Source of the DNA: Periplaneta americana
Taxonomy: Eukaryota > Arthropoda > Insecta > Blattodea > Blattidae
Direction: 5' to 3'
Assembly (NCBI RefSeq): GCF_040183065.1
Contig: NC_091118.1
Location: 208,872,029 to 208,936,028 of the forward strand
Length of the DNA stretch: 64,000 nucleotides
Position numbers and translations under genes: made by a program
Notes under the pieces: model-generated
The model's input: the letters and a program-made list of their open reading frames with translations, nothing else
Database searches by the model: none
What the model was told of the DNA's origin: nothing
In this document: positions 1-10,769 of the stretch, in pieces
How the letters are laid out: each line of letters begins with the position of its first letter
How positions within the stretch are numbered: position 1 is the first letter of the stretch

Positions 1-201
1 GACGCTCGCAACTGCAGAGGTTATATCAGCATCGCTGAATGTGCCGGAATTTTGTCCCGCAGGAGTTCTTTTACATGCCAGTAAATCTACTGACATGAGC
101 CTGTCGCATTTAAGCACACTTAAATGCCGTCGACCTGGCCCGGGATCGAACACGCAACCTTGGGCATAGAAGGCCAGCGCTATACCAACTCGCCAACCAG
201 G

Positions 202-203
<2 letters not shown>
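1..203 (-). repeat. tRNA-derived SINE, 3' end cut by window edge
   Basis: Read on the minus strand, 203-132 is a 72-nt tRNA-like head. It has a perfect 7-bp acceptor stem (GACCTGG/CCAGGTC), an A-box-like TGGCGAGTTGG and a B-box GTTCGATCC. The T stem does not pair, so this is a SINE head and not a working tRNA gene. The body at 1-131 is nearly identical to 34965-35095 in the opposite orientation. There it is followed by GTTAAATAAAACA, a tail that lies outside this window. Confidence 0.8.
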
Positions 204-263
<60 letters not shown>

Positions 264-271
264 TATCTATC
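204..271. repeat. (AATC)n microsatellite
   Basis: About 14 uninterrupted AATC/CAAT units turning into ATCT units. The run abuts the tRNA-like end of the SINE. Confidence 0.95.
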
Positions 272-540
272 TTAATGTATCCAGCTGTTTGCTGACAATA
301 TAAAGTCCACTAAAGTCCAAATGTAGTCTATTCAGTTTCTGTTTTTCATGAGAAATTAGGGGTATTTTGATCGGTGTTCATTATAGACGCCTGTTGCTAG
401 TAACCAGAGTTGGGGTGTAGTCAATATATACTGCAGGGCTGTGTCTTCTGCAATTGGTACTGATGATTTTAATTTACTTCTTTTGTGGTTTATGGATGTA
501 CAGCGTAGAAGAATGTGTTCCAGATCTTCATAAAAGCTAT

Positions 541-801
541 AATTTAATTTCCAATATGCTCAGTCAATTTAAGGGAGCAGTGTATTATGATAATAGATTA
601 TTGAAAGAATTTTAGTTTTGTCCTTGTGCAAAAATTTAATCCGAAGAAATGTTACATTTTAAAATTCCTTTCAGAATGAAAAGTTACATTTGAACGGATC
701 AAATTTCTGCATGTTTGAAGGATAAAACTAAAATTTTTTCAATCGTGTATTGTCATAATACACTGCTCTCTTAAATTGACTAAGCATATTGAAAATTAAT
801 T
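541..801. repeat. Fold-back MITE
   Basis: The arms 541-645 and about 695-801 are reverse complements with scattered mismatches; both contain AGCAGTGTATTATGA. The spacer is about 50 bp and there is no coding capacity. A clear target duplication was not found, so the superfamily is open. Confidence 0.75.
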
Positions 802-840
802 ATCTTTCCCAAAATATGCTATGAAATGTTTCATATAAAA

Positions 841-955
841 TAATTTTTTTCTCCGAAAGGAAGCAAAAATGAGCAAAACTGTATTATACTTTTTTGTTTG
901 AAATATCTCAAAGAATAACCCCCCGAAATGAACGACATTACTTACAGCTCACCCT
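841..955 (-). repeat. Dispersed repeat, inverted partner at 23994-24112
   Basis: The reverse complement of this stretch aligns with 23994-24112: both have AAGCAAAAAxGAGCAAAA and a TTTGAAATATCTCAAA-type block. The partner starts ACAGAGTGAGCCATAAG, which looks like a DNA-transposon terminus. The superfamily is not recognised. Confidence 0.5.
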
Positions 956-1187
956 TCATATAATTCATGTAATTACATTTCGAGAATACCTGTATTTGGT
1001 AAATGTGCTTATTTCAGATCGTGGTGCCATAATAACTACCGGTAATAATATTATAGTCTACAATTAACTTTAAACCTACATTTGTAGAAAAAGAATTCGA
1101 GCTAGACTTACGAAATTTTCACGTTATCTTACCAGATGTAAAATAATGCTACTCTATACCACATTTATTGAAATGCATCAAAACTCG

Positions 1188-1922
1188 ACGATAAAACTTC
1201 AGGAATGGATTCCTCATATAGAGAGAAGAAAAAAAGTGTATTACAATATGGGTCCGGAAATGTATATTACAGAGTTATCCGAACTTTTACTAATGTTAAT
1301 GCATATCGACATGCCTTGATCACTGGACTAAAATGTGAAGCTCGACAGAGGTTCTCCATTAACATCTTAACAGACATTGTTGGTGATTGCTTGTTGGGAT
1401 CCTATGTTCCTTCGAACAGGCTTACTGGACAGAACTATACAGTTTTCTTGAGCAATACTTTGTCTGATTACTTGGAAGATATGCCACTAGCATCCTATCA
1501 GCTGTTCTTCATGCATGATGGTGCTCCCGCACATTTCAGTCTTTCTGCCCGTAGGCACCTTAATGCACATTATCCTGGGTACTGGATTGGTAGAACTGGA
1601 CCAGTTGCTTAGCCACCACGCTCTCCTGATTTAAATCTTCTGGACTTTTACGTTCTTAGGTGTATTTGACTGCTGTGCGTGATGAACTAACTCCTAATGC
1701 ATGCAATGTGGCAGACTATCAGACAGTACGCATTACACTAGACATTTTTGATCATGTTCGACACTCAATGCGAAGATAAGAGGAGGCCTGTATTCAGGCA
1801 AAGGAGGTCACTTTGAACATTCATCTGATACATGAATAATTATGAATTTCCGGATCCATGTTGTAATACACTTTTTTTTTCTCTATATGAGAAATCCATT
1901 CCTGAAGTTTTGCCACACTCTG
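1188..1922. mobile_element. Degenerate IS630-Tc1-mariner element with ~70-bp inverted repeats
   Basis: 1188-1262 and about 1848-1922 are inverted copies; both contain AAAACTTCAGGAATGGAT and GTGTATTACAA. The enclosed 0.6 kb holds the remnant of a DDE transposase (next entry). At under 0.75 kb the copy is internally deleted. The outer termini differ (ACGATAAAACTTC against GTGTGGCAAAACTTC), so the exact element ends are approximate. Confidence 0.7.
1290..1790 (+). pseudogene. Tc1/mariner-like DDE transposase C-terminal half (pseudogene)
   Basis: A frame open from 1205 to 1612 carries VGDCLLG, HDGAPAHFS (a catalytic-Asp region) and YWIGRTGPVA. It then meets a TAG at 1610-1612 where the family usually has Trp before PPRSPDLN. 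The same frame continues with PPRSPDLNLLDF, which supplies the last acidic catalytic position, and is lost near 1670. The N-terminal DNA-binding domain is absent. The ATG at 1205 lies inside the terminal repeat and is probably not a native start. Confidence 0.75.
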
Positions 1923-2237
1923 TACATTAATATTATTCTGACCTACATTTCATTATATGAAAGAAAAAAATTATTTTTAAATTAAAAAATTCAAATATGC
2001 CGCAAGACCACAATATTGAAAGGAACCCTGTATTCTTGGCAAGACTGCCTTCTACTACTTCAAAGTCTATGTGATTAAAATTTCTTTGAAATGTGAAATG
2101 TAGGAAAGGAGAAAAGTGTACCAATGCATGTGCATGTACTCTGCATTTACTGCAATTATTAATAAAAACCTACTTAATGTTTTAATGTTTTTTTTTGGAG
2201 AAATAAAACAGTGTATTGGAAATTCCAGTACATATTT

Positions 2238-2281
2238 AAAAAAAATAAAATAAAAAAAAATAAAAAAATAAAAAAAAAAAT
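2238..2281. repeat. A-rich low-complexity tract
   Basis: An AAAAATAAAA-type run. The lysine-rich and phenylalanine-rich open frames across it are composition artefacts. Confidence 0.9.
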
Positions 2282-2412
2282 CCCATCCTTTATTCTCACA
2301 CATTCCCAAATTCTGGGATTTGTTTATAGGGGTGAACTTGGTTTCCTGGCTAGTTCGCCATCCAGCATGATGAATGTTGCCGTTAGCAACTGGAGGATGA
2401 CACACACAACCA

Positions 2413-3042
2413 TAGAGTTGCCAACTTTTTTTTTAAGAAAATAGGGAGACTAAGGAATCCACAAAATATCACATAGAAAATTGGTCAATTATTCCGTTCA
2501 TTTACTAAAACACAACTTTATTCTCCACTTCGCCAGCTAGGCTTAAATTAAAAGTATTTTGAGACAAATTTTGTTTCGCATAATAATTGAAGTTGACTGC
2601 AGTTTTCAGCTCTGATTTGATTAAATGTGTTGTGCTCCTGTTTCGAACATCTATCCAATTACTGTCATGAGATGAAACATCCTCCTTGTATGAGCATTAT
2701 TACTTGGTATGCTTAGGACAAAACTAGTCAGTTTTTCCAAATTTATAATATTAATATTACCGGTATTTGATTTTAAACAGGTGAGCACTAAAACCCATTT
2801 CTGGCTAGCTTTACCTTCTACAAAGGCTACACATCTGAATTCATCTCTTGAACAACAAAATTCATCATATAAACAATCATCAATCACGGCAAAATCAAAT
2901 GTTTAGAATAATGATTTTTACATTATGCAAATATAAAGCAGAAAAATGCTCAAAGAGGAGAAAAATACTGGAGCCGGCAGACTGTTAACAATTAAGGGCA
3001 AATACAGGAGATCCCGGGAATATGGGAGGGTTGGCAACCCTA
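2413..3042 (-). mobile_element. hAT-like element with transposase remnant
   Basis: The ends are TAGAGTTGCCAAC at 2413-2425 and GTTGGCAACCCTA at 3030-3042, a 13-bp inverted pair with one mismatch. The flanks CACAACCA (2405-2412) and CATAACCA (3043-3050) are an 8-bp target duplication with one mismatch, the hAT length. On the minus strand 2887-2560 encodes a hAT dimerisation-type segment (SIPSNNAHTRRMFHLM, then DVRNRSTTHLIKSEL) broken by a frameshift near 2650. At 630 bp it is heavily deleted. Confidence 0.8.
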
Positions 3043-3050
3043 CATAACCA

Positions 3051-4719
3051 CTCATAAACACTTTCTAAGCCAGGAACACACATTACCTTTCCCCTTTGGT
3101 TAGAATAACCATCTTTCACCACATTATGTCCTTGGGGTCGATCAGGCCATATTTTATTAGAATCATCTCACAGTCAATTGGTTAGTCTCCTACATTGAGA
3201 CAATTCAACCTCCCTGTGGTTTTCCTAAGACGCTAAGACAAATGTCGTGATGAACTCTAAAAGAAATGGGCCACCCATCTACATATTCCCCTATATAAAT
3301 TTAAGCATTTTCTAAATTAGAGCTTTAAAACATTGGAGCCTTGATTTTCGGGTGCCACCTAGGGTACCTCTCGGTAAGCTTGTTTGAATCGAAGTGAGAC
3401 AAGTGGTCTATAGGCTTGGAGCTCACATAGACACTTTCCCTTGCAAGGACGCAAGTTCGCGTATCTTTTAATTGTTCCCCTTCGAGTAAGATTTTAAATT
3501 GACAAGTATCCACTCGTTTCTGCCAACAGTTTTCAGAATCGTTACCAAGATTTGAAAACAAACTAATGGCGATCTTAGACACAGAATTTTATCTTTATTA
3601 ATCTTGATTTGTGAGATGAGGGATGACTTTTACACACAGTAAATATATTACAGAGGGCAAAGGTAAATATCAATGGTTCCTCATCTGATAGAAGCTGCAC
3701 TGAATATTTGTTCACCTAAAAATTGATCGTCCTGATTTGGGATCGAACCTACAAGCACAGTACCTCTAGATCACCAAGATTGATTTGTGGAGGGAGCTGC
3801 ACCAAGGATATGGACTCTATGATCCTCTAATTTGATATTGGTACATTACTTCGCTTGGAACTTCATAAATTGCAGGATGTACAAAACATTAACTGATAGT
3901 GTTCAACAACGGAAGTACCAGTAGAGATTCTATGACGTAATTAAGGACATTACATAAAAAAGACACAAAACATTAAAAAACAACAACTGTGAAACGCTAT
4001 GAAATGTTTCGTGATGAAAGGAGGTTACGTAAAATACACTAAAAATATAACCAGAAAATGTGATAATGAATATACATAGCAGCCATTAAATTATTTTAGT
4101 TTTTTCATTAAAATGGATGGAGACCTTTGGAGCACACTGTATAAATATATCATATTATGAAGGAAGGAAGTTTTAACACTTTAAGATTTCTATGCGCTTC
4201 CTCTGAATTTACATATATGGGCCATTGTGTACATCCGTTTTATCATTTTTAAAATATGCACGCCTGTTATGTGCTTGAATAAGCAGCAACCTTTACACAT
4301 ATAAAGGTCAAATTATAAAAATGATAGTGGCGCTATTATTGTAGTAAAACTAAAATTTCCAACAAAAAATATCTTTCGTATTATAATTATTCTAAGTGAA
4401 GGGAGTGATTGTGTTCTTTTTCATTTTCTATCTTATTGTTACATGAGCTGAAAAGATAATATATTAGGCTCAAGTCCATTTTCAATACTATCTAATATTC
4501 AGGCATTCTCTGATTTATACCAAGGAAATGGAAATAGGAACAATCACACAACAAATTACGAAAATCGCGAATATGTACTGTAATTCATTGTATCTTAAAA
4601 TCGAGGAATACCGATATATTCTTGGACTCAAATCTGTGCATGTACAAAACTAATATATTTATGCTTACAGCAATAAACAAAAATAAAATACTAAAAGAAT
4701 AAAAGTACTGGTACCGTGT
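3051..4719. other. Intergenic stretch, no gene seen
   Basis: AT-rich with no convincing coding region. About 3390-3490 resembles about 7105-7215: both carry GTGxGACAAGT...GGAGCTCACA-type sequence and read CVSSxP...LSH on the minus strand. This suggests fragments of one old repeat. Confidence 0.5.
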
Positions 4720-5024
4720 GTTTTACTGAGTATAGGACACAGAAATTTAACATTGCTATAAGAAACCTATGTATAAAAAAACGAATAAATAACTTATCAG
4801 TGGACCATGTTTAGAAATTGGCAGACTTTTACAATTTGTAAAACAAGACATCATCATTTATGGCTACTAAATCAAAGTCTGATGCTCTCTTGTTTTACAA
4901 ATTGTCAAAGCCTACTGGTACTAAATTTTAAACATGGCCCACTGATTAAGTTATTTCTTCATGGTTTTATACATAGGTTTGTTATGGCAATGTTAAAGAC
5001 CCATGTCCTGTACTCAGAAAAACA
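4720..5024. repeat. Fold-back element, ~135-bp arms
   Basis: 4720-4853 and 4888-5024 are imperfect reverse complements sharing ACAATTTGTAAAACAAGA and AAACCTATGTATAAAA. The loop is about 35 bp. The arms have diverged by several percent, so the insertion is not recent. Confidence 0.8.
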
Positions 5025-5214
5025 AACAATATATTGATTCACTGATATACAAAGCTTTTGTTTCATAATATTTGATGCATTATTTCAGTGAGTATTTTAC
5101 TTTATAGTTAATAACAAATATGAAAACTTAACTAGTTTATTTCAATAATTCTCAGATTTTTATAAATAAAAGTCACCACTCAAATTAAAACCAGAATACG
5201 AATTGAATCTAAAC

Positions 5215-5530
5215 AAAAGACTTGTGAAATTAATAACAGAAACAGAAAGATCTAAAACAAAAACTAGCAGGTAAAAGTATGAACATATTGCAGAATACAC
5301 AAGGACAATCTTGACAGCATTCTTTAGACTTGAAATAGGTCATATTGCTTAAACGGTCATCTGAACAAAATAGGAATTAACCAACAGATAAATGCACACT
5401 ATGCCAAAGTAATGAAGTAGCGGACAAAAACCATCTACTACAATGCAGACACTGAATCCAGCAAAACAGAAGAGAGAAGACTATCAGGGCTCTACCAGGG
5501 GCTACTCAATTTTTCGGTAATCTTTTATTC
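5215..5530 (+). pseudogene. Non-LTR retrotransposon C-terminal remnant (zinc-knuckle end)
   Basis: One frame reads TDKCTLCQSNEVADKNHLLQC after a block resembling LKIGHIA...NKIG. The C-x2-C...H-x3/4-C pattern fits the end of the RNase H or C-terminal region of I/Jockey-type LINE ORF2. Stops and frameshifts occur on both sides. Only this segment is recognisable. Confidence 0.5.
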
Positions 5531-5796
5531 AAACTTAAATTTATTTCGCAACCTGACAGTCAGTATGGGCAGCTAATTTTTTGTATTTGTCTATCTGTTG
5601 TGGAGATCTAACAATGTGAGCAATTTGAGGGGAGGTTTTGACATAAGCTCATTAACCTGGGAGAAGTTGCTGCATGCAGTATTGTTTGGGTGGTCGTATA
5701 CCTGGCATTTTGCCGAGACTAACACAGCATTGGATTTTTCCTGTTATAACTTTGGAGAGGGATGAAATATCTAGCTGAAGTCAGAACACGTGTTTT

Positions 5797-6575
5797 CTTA
5801 AGGGGAGTTGGTCATTATCGCATGCAAAATAATGGTAAAAATACCCTATCTTCTAGCAGTCATAAATATAATAGTCTACTATTTATCAGTGGTCTTTCAT
5901 TTTTGTTAGCTATGTGTGTATACATATTAAGCTTTAAAATGAAAAAGAATGGTAACTCTAGAGTAAATCTGTATCCTTAAATTAATTTTTTTAATTAAGC
6001 ACAATTTTTTTTTATAAATTCACTACATATCTGTGATTAGGTACACTCTATTCACTTATTATAGCACATACTGAATTGAAAATTTGGCCACTTACTGCTA
6101 ATAGATACTAAAACATACCCTACTAAAATTATTGATATATCTGTAATATTATGGGCGTAGGGCTTATAGTAATCATCACCGTCAATAAATTAAAAAAAAA
6201 TTGAAGATTAGTATAAGCCCTATGCCCATAATATTACAGATATTTTAATAATTTTAGTAGGGTATGTTTTAGTATCTATTAGCAGTAAGTGGCCAAAATT
6301 TTAATTCAATGTGTGCTATGATAAGTGAATAGAGTGTACCTAATCACAGGTATGTAGTGAAGTTATATAAAACATATGTTTAAATTAAAAAATTAATTTA
6401 AGGGTAAGATTTAAACTAGATTAACCATTCTTTTTTCATTTTAAAATTTAATGTGTATACATATATTACTAAAAAAATGAAATAGCTATGATAAATAGTA
6501 TTACATTTATGACTGCTTAAAGATAGGCTGTTTTTACCATTACTTTGCATGCGATAACGTCCAATTCCTCTTAAG
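5797..6575. repeat. Large fold-back element, ~370-bp arms
   Basis: The left arm 5797-6168 and right arm 6212-6575 are reverse complements with roughly 10% divergence and a 43-bp spacer. Matching blocks include GGTACACTCTATTCACTTAT and TATTAGCAGTAAGTGGCC. The open frame at 5762-5980 lies within the left arm and has no recognisable product. No transposase is present, so this would be a non-autonomous fold-back element. Confidence 0.9.
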
Positions 6576-7230
6576 ATTTGGAGCTTTCTTTTGATGTGTT
6601 ATGATGTGTAGTTTCTTTGAAAAGAATGTCCATCCCTGGTTTAACACTTCCAGACCCTATTTATGTTCAACTGGCTTTTGTACTGCAAAATATGTGTTTC
6701 CATTTTATTTTAGGAAGGGATAAGCTGCCTGCCGAAACACCTGCATTCGAAGAAAGGTTTGAGAACTTTTAAAAGGAAATAATAAACCCGAATAGGATTA
6801 GAAAACCACTGACTTTACGAAGACATCACAGTAATTATTCCATCATAACTGAGCTACTGGTCTGACAAATATTTTTTCTTCAGAATATCATGTATTGTTC
6901 GAAGAAAATTCTTCTAACAGGCAAAAGCCAATGCCAGCTAGAGAGAGGGACCTTTCAGTGCAGACTTACACCTTCTGGTGTTTCTTTTTCTGATCCTGCA
7001 GCCAGCTTCTGTAATGCCTCCCCCTCCTCCCCATTGTACGGTAGCTGTTAGGTTACGTCCATTTTCGGCTTCAATATTTTCTAGGGCTCCATCGGTGGAG
7101 CAGCGAAATCTGGAGTGGGACAAGTAGCCAACAGGCATAGAGCTCACACAGTTTTTCTCAGCCCTGAATTCCCCTGCGAAGCTGTGTTTTCACGTACCTT
7201 TTAAAGTTTCTCCTCCCATTTCCCTCTCCA

Positions 7231-7257
7231 ATTCAATTCAATTCAATTCAATTCAAC
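7231..7257. repeat. (CAATT)n microsatellite
   Basis: Five CAATT units in a row, inside a stretch (6576-7727) that otherwise shows no gene. Confidence 0.9.
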
Positions 7258-7727
7258 AACCCCTTCCATTTTGAAGCGATTCTTCTGTTTTGATGTGATT
7301 GTCACTTTAATCTGATATTTATCAAAATGCTCAAATAGCAACCATCACCGGATTCACAGCTTCTTTGTTAATTTTACTTCGTATACTTACAAACTGGTTT
7401 AATTTCACAAAATCTTTGTATTGGTCAGTGATGAAAATGTGGAATGTTTTCACCAGAATATTACAAGCATGAAGAAATGATACTAATATGCTAACAGACT
7501 ACTGCTGATGTATCACTTGGGAAGTTCTTCAGGGTATTACAGGCAAGAATTAAATGTTTAAAAGTTGTAATACAGTAAGTTATATTTATATATGAGTACA
7601 GTAATGTGTAGGGCTATTATTCACACGTGTAAATATAACAAATAAGGTTATATGCAATGAAAAATTGTGTTTTGGACTGTGAATGATGGAAGTAATTGGA
7701 AGTAATATTTTAAATCAGCATTTAAAT

Positions 7728-8048
7728 CCACTGATTAACTCTATAACTCTTTATTGTTTTAATATGAGGAAATTACCTGGCTAACTAGTTACGAAGTGAT
7801 GTTCTTCATTTTCAAAGCCTAGTGAAGGTTCAGCGCTATCTTTTGGTTTCGTGTTGTGGTGGGGTGTGTTTATAATTGTGTCGAAAAGGGTGTGTGTTTT
7901 GAAATTGAGTTGAGTGTTCAGGATGTGCTGGAAGTGTGTTTTTGTATGTTTGTAAATTTCATATTGTTCTAGAATGTCACGTTTCTTGCTTTTGGCTGGA
8001 TGTGTAGTTTTTTATGTCAGTGTCTATGTAGTTGTAATTGTCTGTAGT
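7728..8048 (-). mobile_element. Penelope-like element 3' end (minus strand)
   Basis: The reverse complement aligns along its length with 8627-8985. The related protein there has the C-terminal GIY-YIG motif LEQYEIYKH. The 3' end (7728-7790 here) contains ATTACCTGGCT, matching AGCCAGGTAAT in the other copy. The copy is 5' truncated at about 8048, where R2-like sequence begins. Confidence 0.75.
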
Positions 8049-8610
8049 ATTGCTGATGTCCTCAAGTGTCGCGAATGGGAGGTACACGAGGAGATCCACT
8101 GCGTTTCATCCTTAGATTTGAACAGAAGAGCAGATATTGTAGCCATCCACAGGACTCAATCTAAGGGAATATACATCTTGATCCTACAATCCGGTTTGAG
8201 AGGGATGTCCTGCAGGCACAACACGTTGATGAGGAGAAGAAATCCATTTATGAGTCCTGCATCCCTTATCTAAGTGAGAAATATAACCTTCCCACTAGTC
8301 AGTGGAGTGTTTCTGGTCTTTTGTTTGGTGCGCGTGGCACTCTTCCTAAATTCACATGGAATATTTTAAAAGCATTCGGTCTCCGATTTTTTGAAATTCA
8401 AAAAATTTTATTGAATATTCTTAAGGATTCAATCCAATATTACATTACCATTTATATTTTCGCCATTGATGATTCTATTGGGTTTGCATTTCTCTGGATG
8501 TTTTACTAAATAATTCCTGTATTTAATCTTGTTGTCTTTCTAAATTATTCTGTAGTGCTTTTATTCTGGATCTTTATGGTCACCCTCATTGAGGGCAGAT
8601 TATTTTGTTA
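8049..8610 (+). pseudogene. R2-like LINE C-terminus (restriction-like endonuclease domain)
   Basis: Reading across frames gives CREWEVHEEIHCVSS, then RRADIVAIHRTQSKGIYIL and DPTIRFERD, then KKSIYESCIPYLSEKYNLP and a GLLFGARGTLPKF block up to about 8500. The ADIVA...DPTIRFE pattern fits the PD-(D/E)XK-type endonuclease at the C-terminus of R2-clade elements. At least two frameshifts (near 8190 and 8290) break it. The left edge abuts the Penelope copy. Confidence 0.65.
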
Positions 8611-8626
8611 AAAATAGTTGTGTGTG

Positions 8627-8985
8627 TGTAAGACCTACGCACAACATATCACAAGCTCCAACCACAACTACAGCAACATAGACACCGACATGAAAATGCT
8701 ACACATCGAGCCAAAAAACAAGAAACTTGACACTTTAGAACAGTATGAAATTTATAAACATACAAAAACACACCCCCTAGCACATCCTGAACACTCAATT
8801 CAATTTCAAATCACACAACCTTTTCGACACAATCACAAACAAACCCCAACCATAACAGGTAACCACAAGATAGCGAAGGACCTTCACTAGGCTTTGAAAA
8901 TGAAAAACATCACTTCGAAACTTGTCAGCCAGGTAATTTCATCATATTAACACAGTAAAGAATTATAAAGTCAATCAGTGATTAC
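8627..8985 (+). mobile_element. Penelope-like element 3' end (plus strand)
   Basis: The frame 8618-8890 reads HITSSNHNYSNIDTDMKMLH then LDTLEQYEIYKHTKTHP. This is the C-terminal part of the GIY-YIG endonuclease of Penelope-like elements and is close to the copy at 42226-42696. It is 5' truncated. The 3' flank at 8890-8930 keeps a hammerhead-like arrangement (see next entry). Confidence 0.8.
8890..8930 (+). ncRNA. Possible degenerate hammerhead ribozyme in Penelope 3' end
   Basis: The outer stem GGCT (8890-8893) pairs with AGCC (8927-8930). A GAAAC box (8917-8921) is followed by TTGTC. A short inner stem can form between GAA and TTC on either side of AAAACATCAC. The expected CTGATGA box is replaced by TTGAAAATGA, so this is at most a relic. 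The inverted copy keeps the same outer pairing but has GTAAC for GAAAC. Confidence 0.35.
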
Positions 8986-10122
8986 ATAAGTGTTAAAAGT
9001 GTGTATAAAACAATGAAGATTTAAATTCATTTCACACGCTCACAAGGGATCAATTTTTCAATAAAACTTTGTATATCAGTGCTGTATATAACTTCTTTAG
9101 ACAATAAGTACTATGTCAATGCTGTAATAGAATGAAGGAAGATAATTATAAAGGAAATGTATAAATTTAATGTTAAATATAACTAAGCATATAATCCAGG
9201 TTTCCATTAAATTTTTATCTTCAACAAATCTTAAGTTTCCTATTCTTGTCTTACAGTTGTGTTGATTGTTGTTTAAGGGATTTTAGGCACGTATTTATAA
9301 TATAATATATATTTTTAAGCATTACAACAGCACAACATCTAATTCGCTTTTCTTTTAGGTATACTTGTGAAACGATACATACATAGTATTAAATGTAGTG
9401 TTAATGTAGTAGTACCATATACTTTTTGAAATAATTATAAAATATTTTTACATAACTTAGGAGAATATGGATGAAAATCTAACATATGTATTATTACTTA
9501 TTAATGACATCTATAGCAGAAAAATATAAATCAGAGAGTACCTATCTTGTTTGTCGAGTTATAATCAAATTTCGTAGTAAACTCTTGATTTTTCAGCTTT
9601 TTTTTATCGTATATACATTAGCAATTGATAAAAGTGATTGTTCTGTTACCAGTATATAAAAAAATTAAAACAAAACTACATTTTTTGTCATTGCTTCATA
9701 GTTGGGGCAGAATTTCATGTGATATCAGATCTGTTCTAATGAAATATTCATGGAGTTGCAAAGAAAGGACAGTAAAAGTATGATTACCAGAGTCCGAATT
9801 TTTATGTACAAGGTGCCATATTCTCAAATATGTGCTGTACCTGTATATAAACGTTGACAAAATATGTGAACTAAATATTTCAGCATTGGATAATGTAATA
9901 AATATAACCATGCCATGTCTTAAAGATATCGTCTCTGTGAATTGTTTGCAAGGCCCAAGTGACAGCTTACCGATCTCCAGGGACATAATGGAGTTTTCTG
10001 TCTATGTTTTTTCACACGTGAACAATGTAAAGAGTAAACAATATGCAGCATGTGCGATCCACAAAAACCACTCACATCTTTGACTCTTCCCTTTCGCATG
10101 AATGACTTCTTTTTTTTTTTTT
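8986..10122. other. AT-rich stretch, nothing recognised
   Basis: No protein motif, repeat pair or splice-like exon could be supported. Confidence 0.5.
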
Positions 10123-10225
10123 TGACAATTAATATTTGAGGAGAAAAATTCGCTCCGGCGCCGGGAATCGAACCCGGGTCCTTGGTTCTACGTACCAAGC
10201 GCTCTGACCATTGAGCTACGCCAAA
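10123..10225 (-). repeat. tRNA-like SINE head, minus-strand copy
   Basis: The tRNA-like part is 10225-10154. It has D arm GCTC/GAGC, an anticodon stem CTTGG/CCAAG with an enlarged 9-nt loop containing GTA, a T arm CCGGGTTCGATTCCCGG and a pairable acceptor stem. After it come GCGAATTTTTCTCC and CAAATATTAATTGTCA, shared with the plus-strand copy. The enlarged loop argues against a working tRNA. Confidence 0.75.
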
Positions 10226-10376
10226 TCCAATCCACAGTACCGGACCGAACCCTCCTCCTTCAATGTTTCCCTTTGTGGCCTGACTCCAAGTTAGGCATAT
10301 ATGTTGACGTATATGTCCAATGTCAACTGCCATTATACTAGGAGTCCACTCAGCTGAGTGACTTGTTTGGATTGAA

Positions 10377-10480
10377 TTCGGCGTAGCTCAGTGGTCAGAG
10401 CGCTTGGTACGTAGAATCAAGGACTCGGGTTCGATCCCCGGTGCTGGAGCGAATTTTTCTCCTCAAATATTAATTGTCAA
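10377..10480 (+). repeat. tRNA-like SINE head, plus-strand copy
   Basis: The tRNA-like part is 10377-10448: A box TAGCTCAGTGG and B box GGTTCGATCC. The body 10449-10480 equals the reverse complement of 10123-10153. The two copies form a roughly 100-bp inverted repeat with about 150 bp between. Part of the spacer (ACCGGACCGAACCC...CCCTTTGTGGCCT) recurs at about 34268-34325. Confidence 0.75.
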
Positions 10481-10534
10481 TATTACAGATATTATGCTGT
10501 AGGACAAATTAATAAATCTATAATTTTATTTTTT

Positions 10535-10607
10535 TTGGCTTAGCCAAAAGTGCCGTTGTTTTGGTATTGCCGGCTATTTGGGTGCCGGATACGAGGGATT
10601 TTACTGT
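10535..10607 (-). mobile_element. Possible pogo/Tigger-like terminus
   Basis: On the minus strand the sequence starts CAGTAAAATCCCTCGTATCC next to a TA, then GGCACCCAAATAGCCGG. This resembles pogo-type terminal repeats. No second end or transposase was found, so only a terminus is claimed. Confidence 0.35.
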
Positions 10608-10769
10608 ATTAGTTTGCTAATGACATCATCCAGAGTAGCATAATCAGTAGTCTAACTAATCAAAATTTGTTTGTCAGTACTTGGAAACTGTTGCCCATGT
10701 ATTGGTCTTTTTATGTTCTAGTTCACTCAGAGGATGATGGAAACGACATCAAAACTAACAAATCAAGCA

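Noticed and set aside
132-203. tRNA gene with perfect acceptor stem
   Set aside because: The T stem does not pair and a SINE body follows, also found at 34965-35113.
2067-2444. Phe-rich and Lys-rich open frames
   Set aside because: Caused by the A-rich tract at 2238-2281.
10154-10448. Two tRNA genes
   Set aside because: Anticodon loop of 9 nt and shared SINE-like body. Treated as SINE heads.
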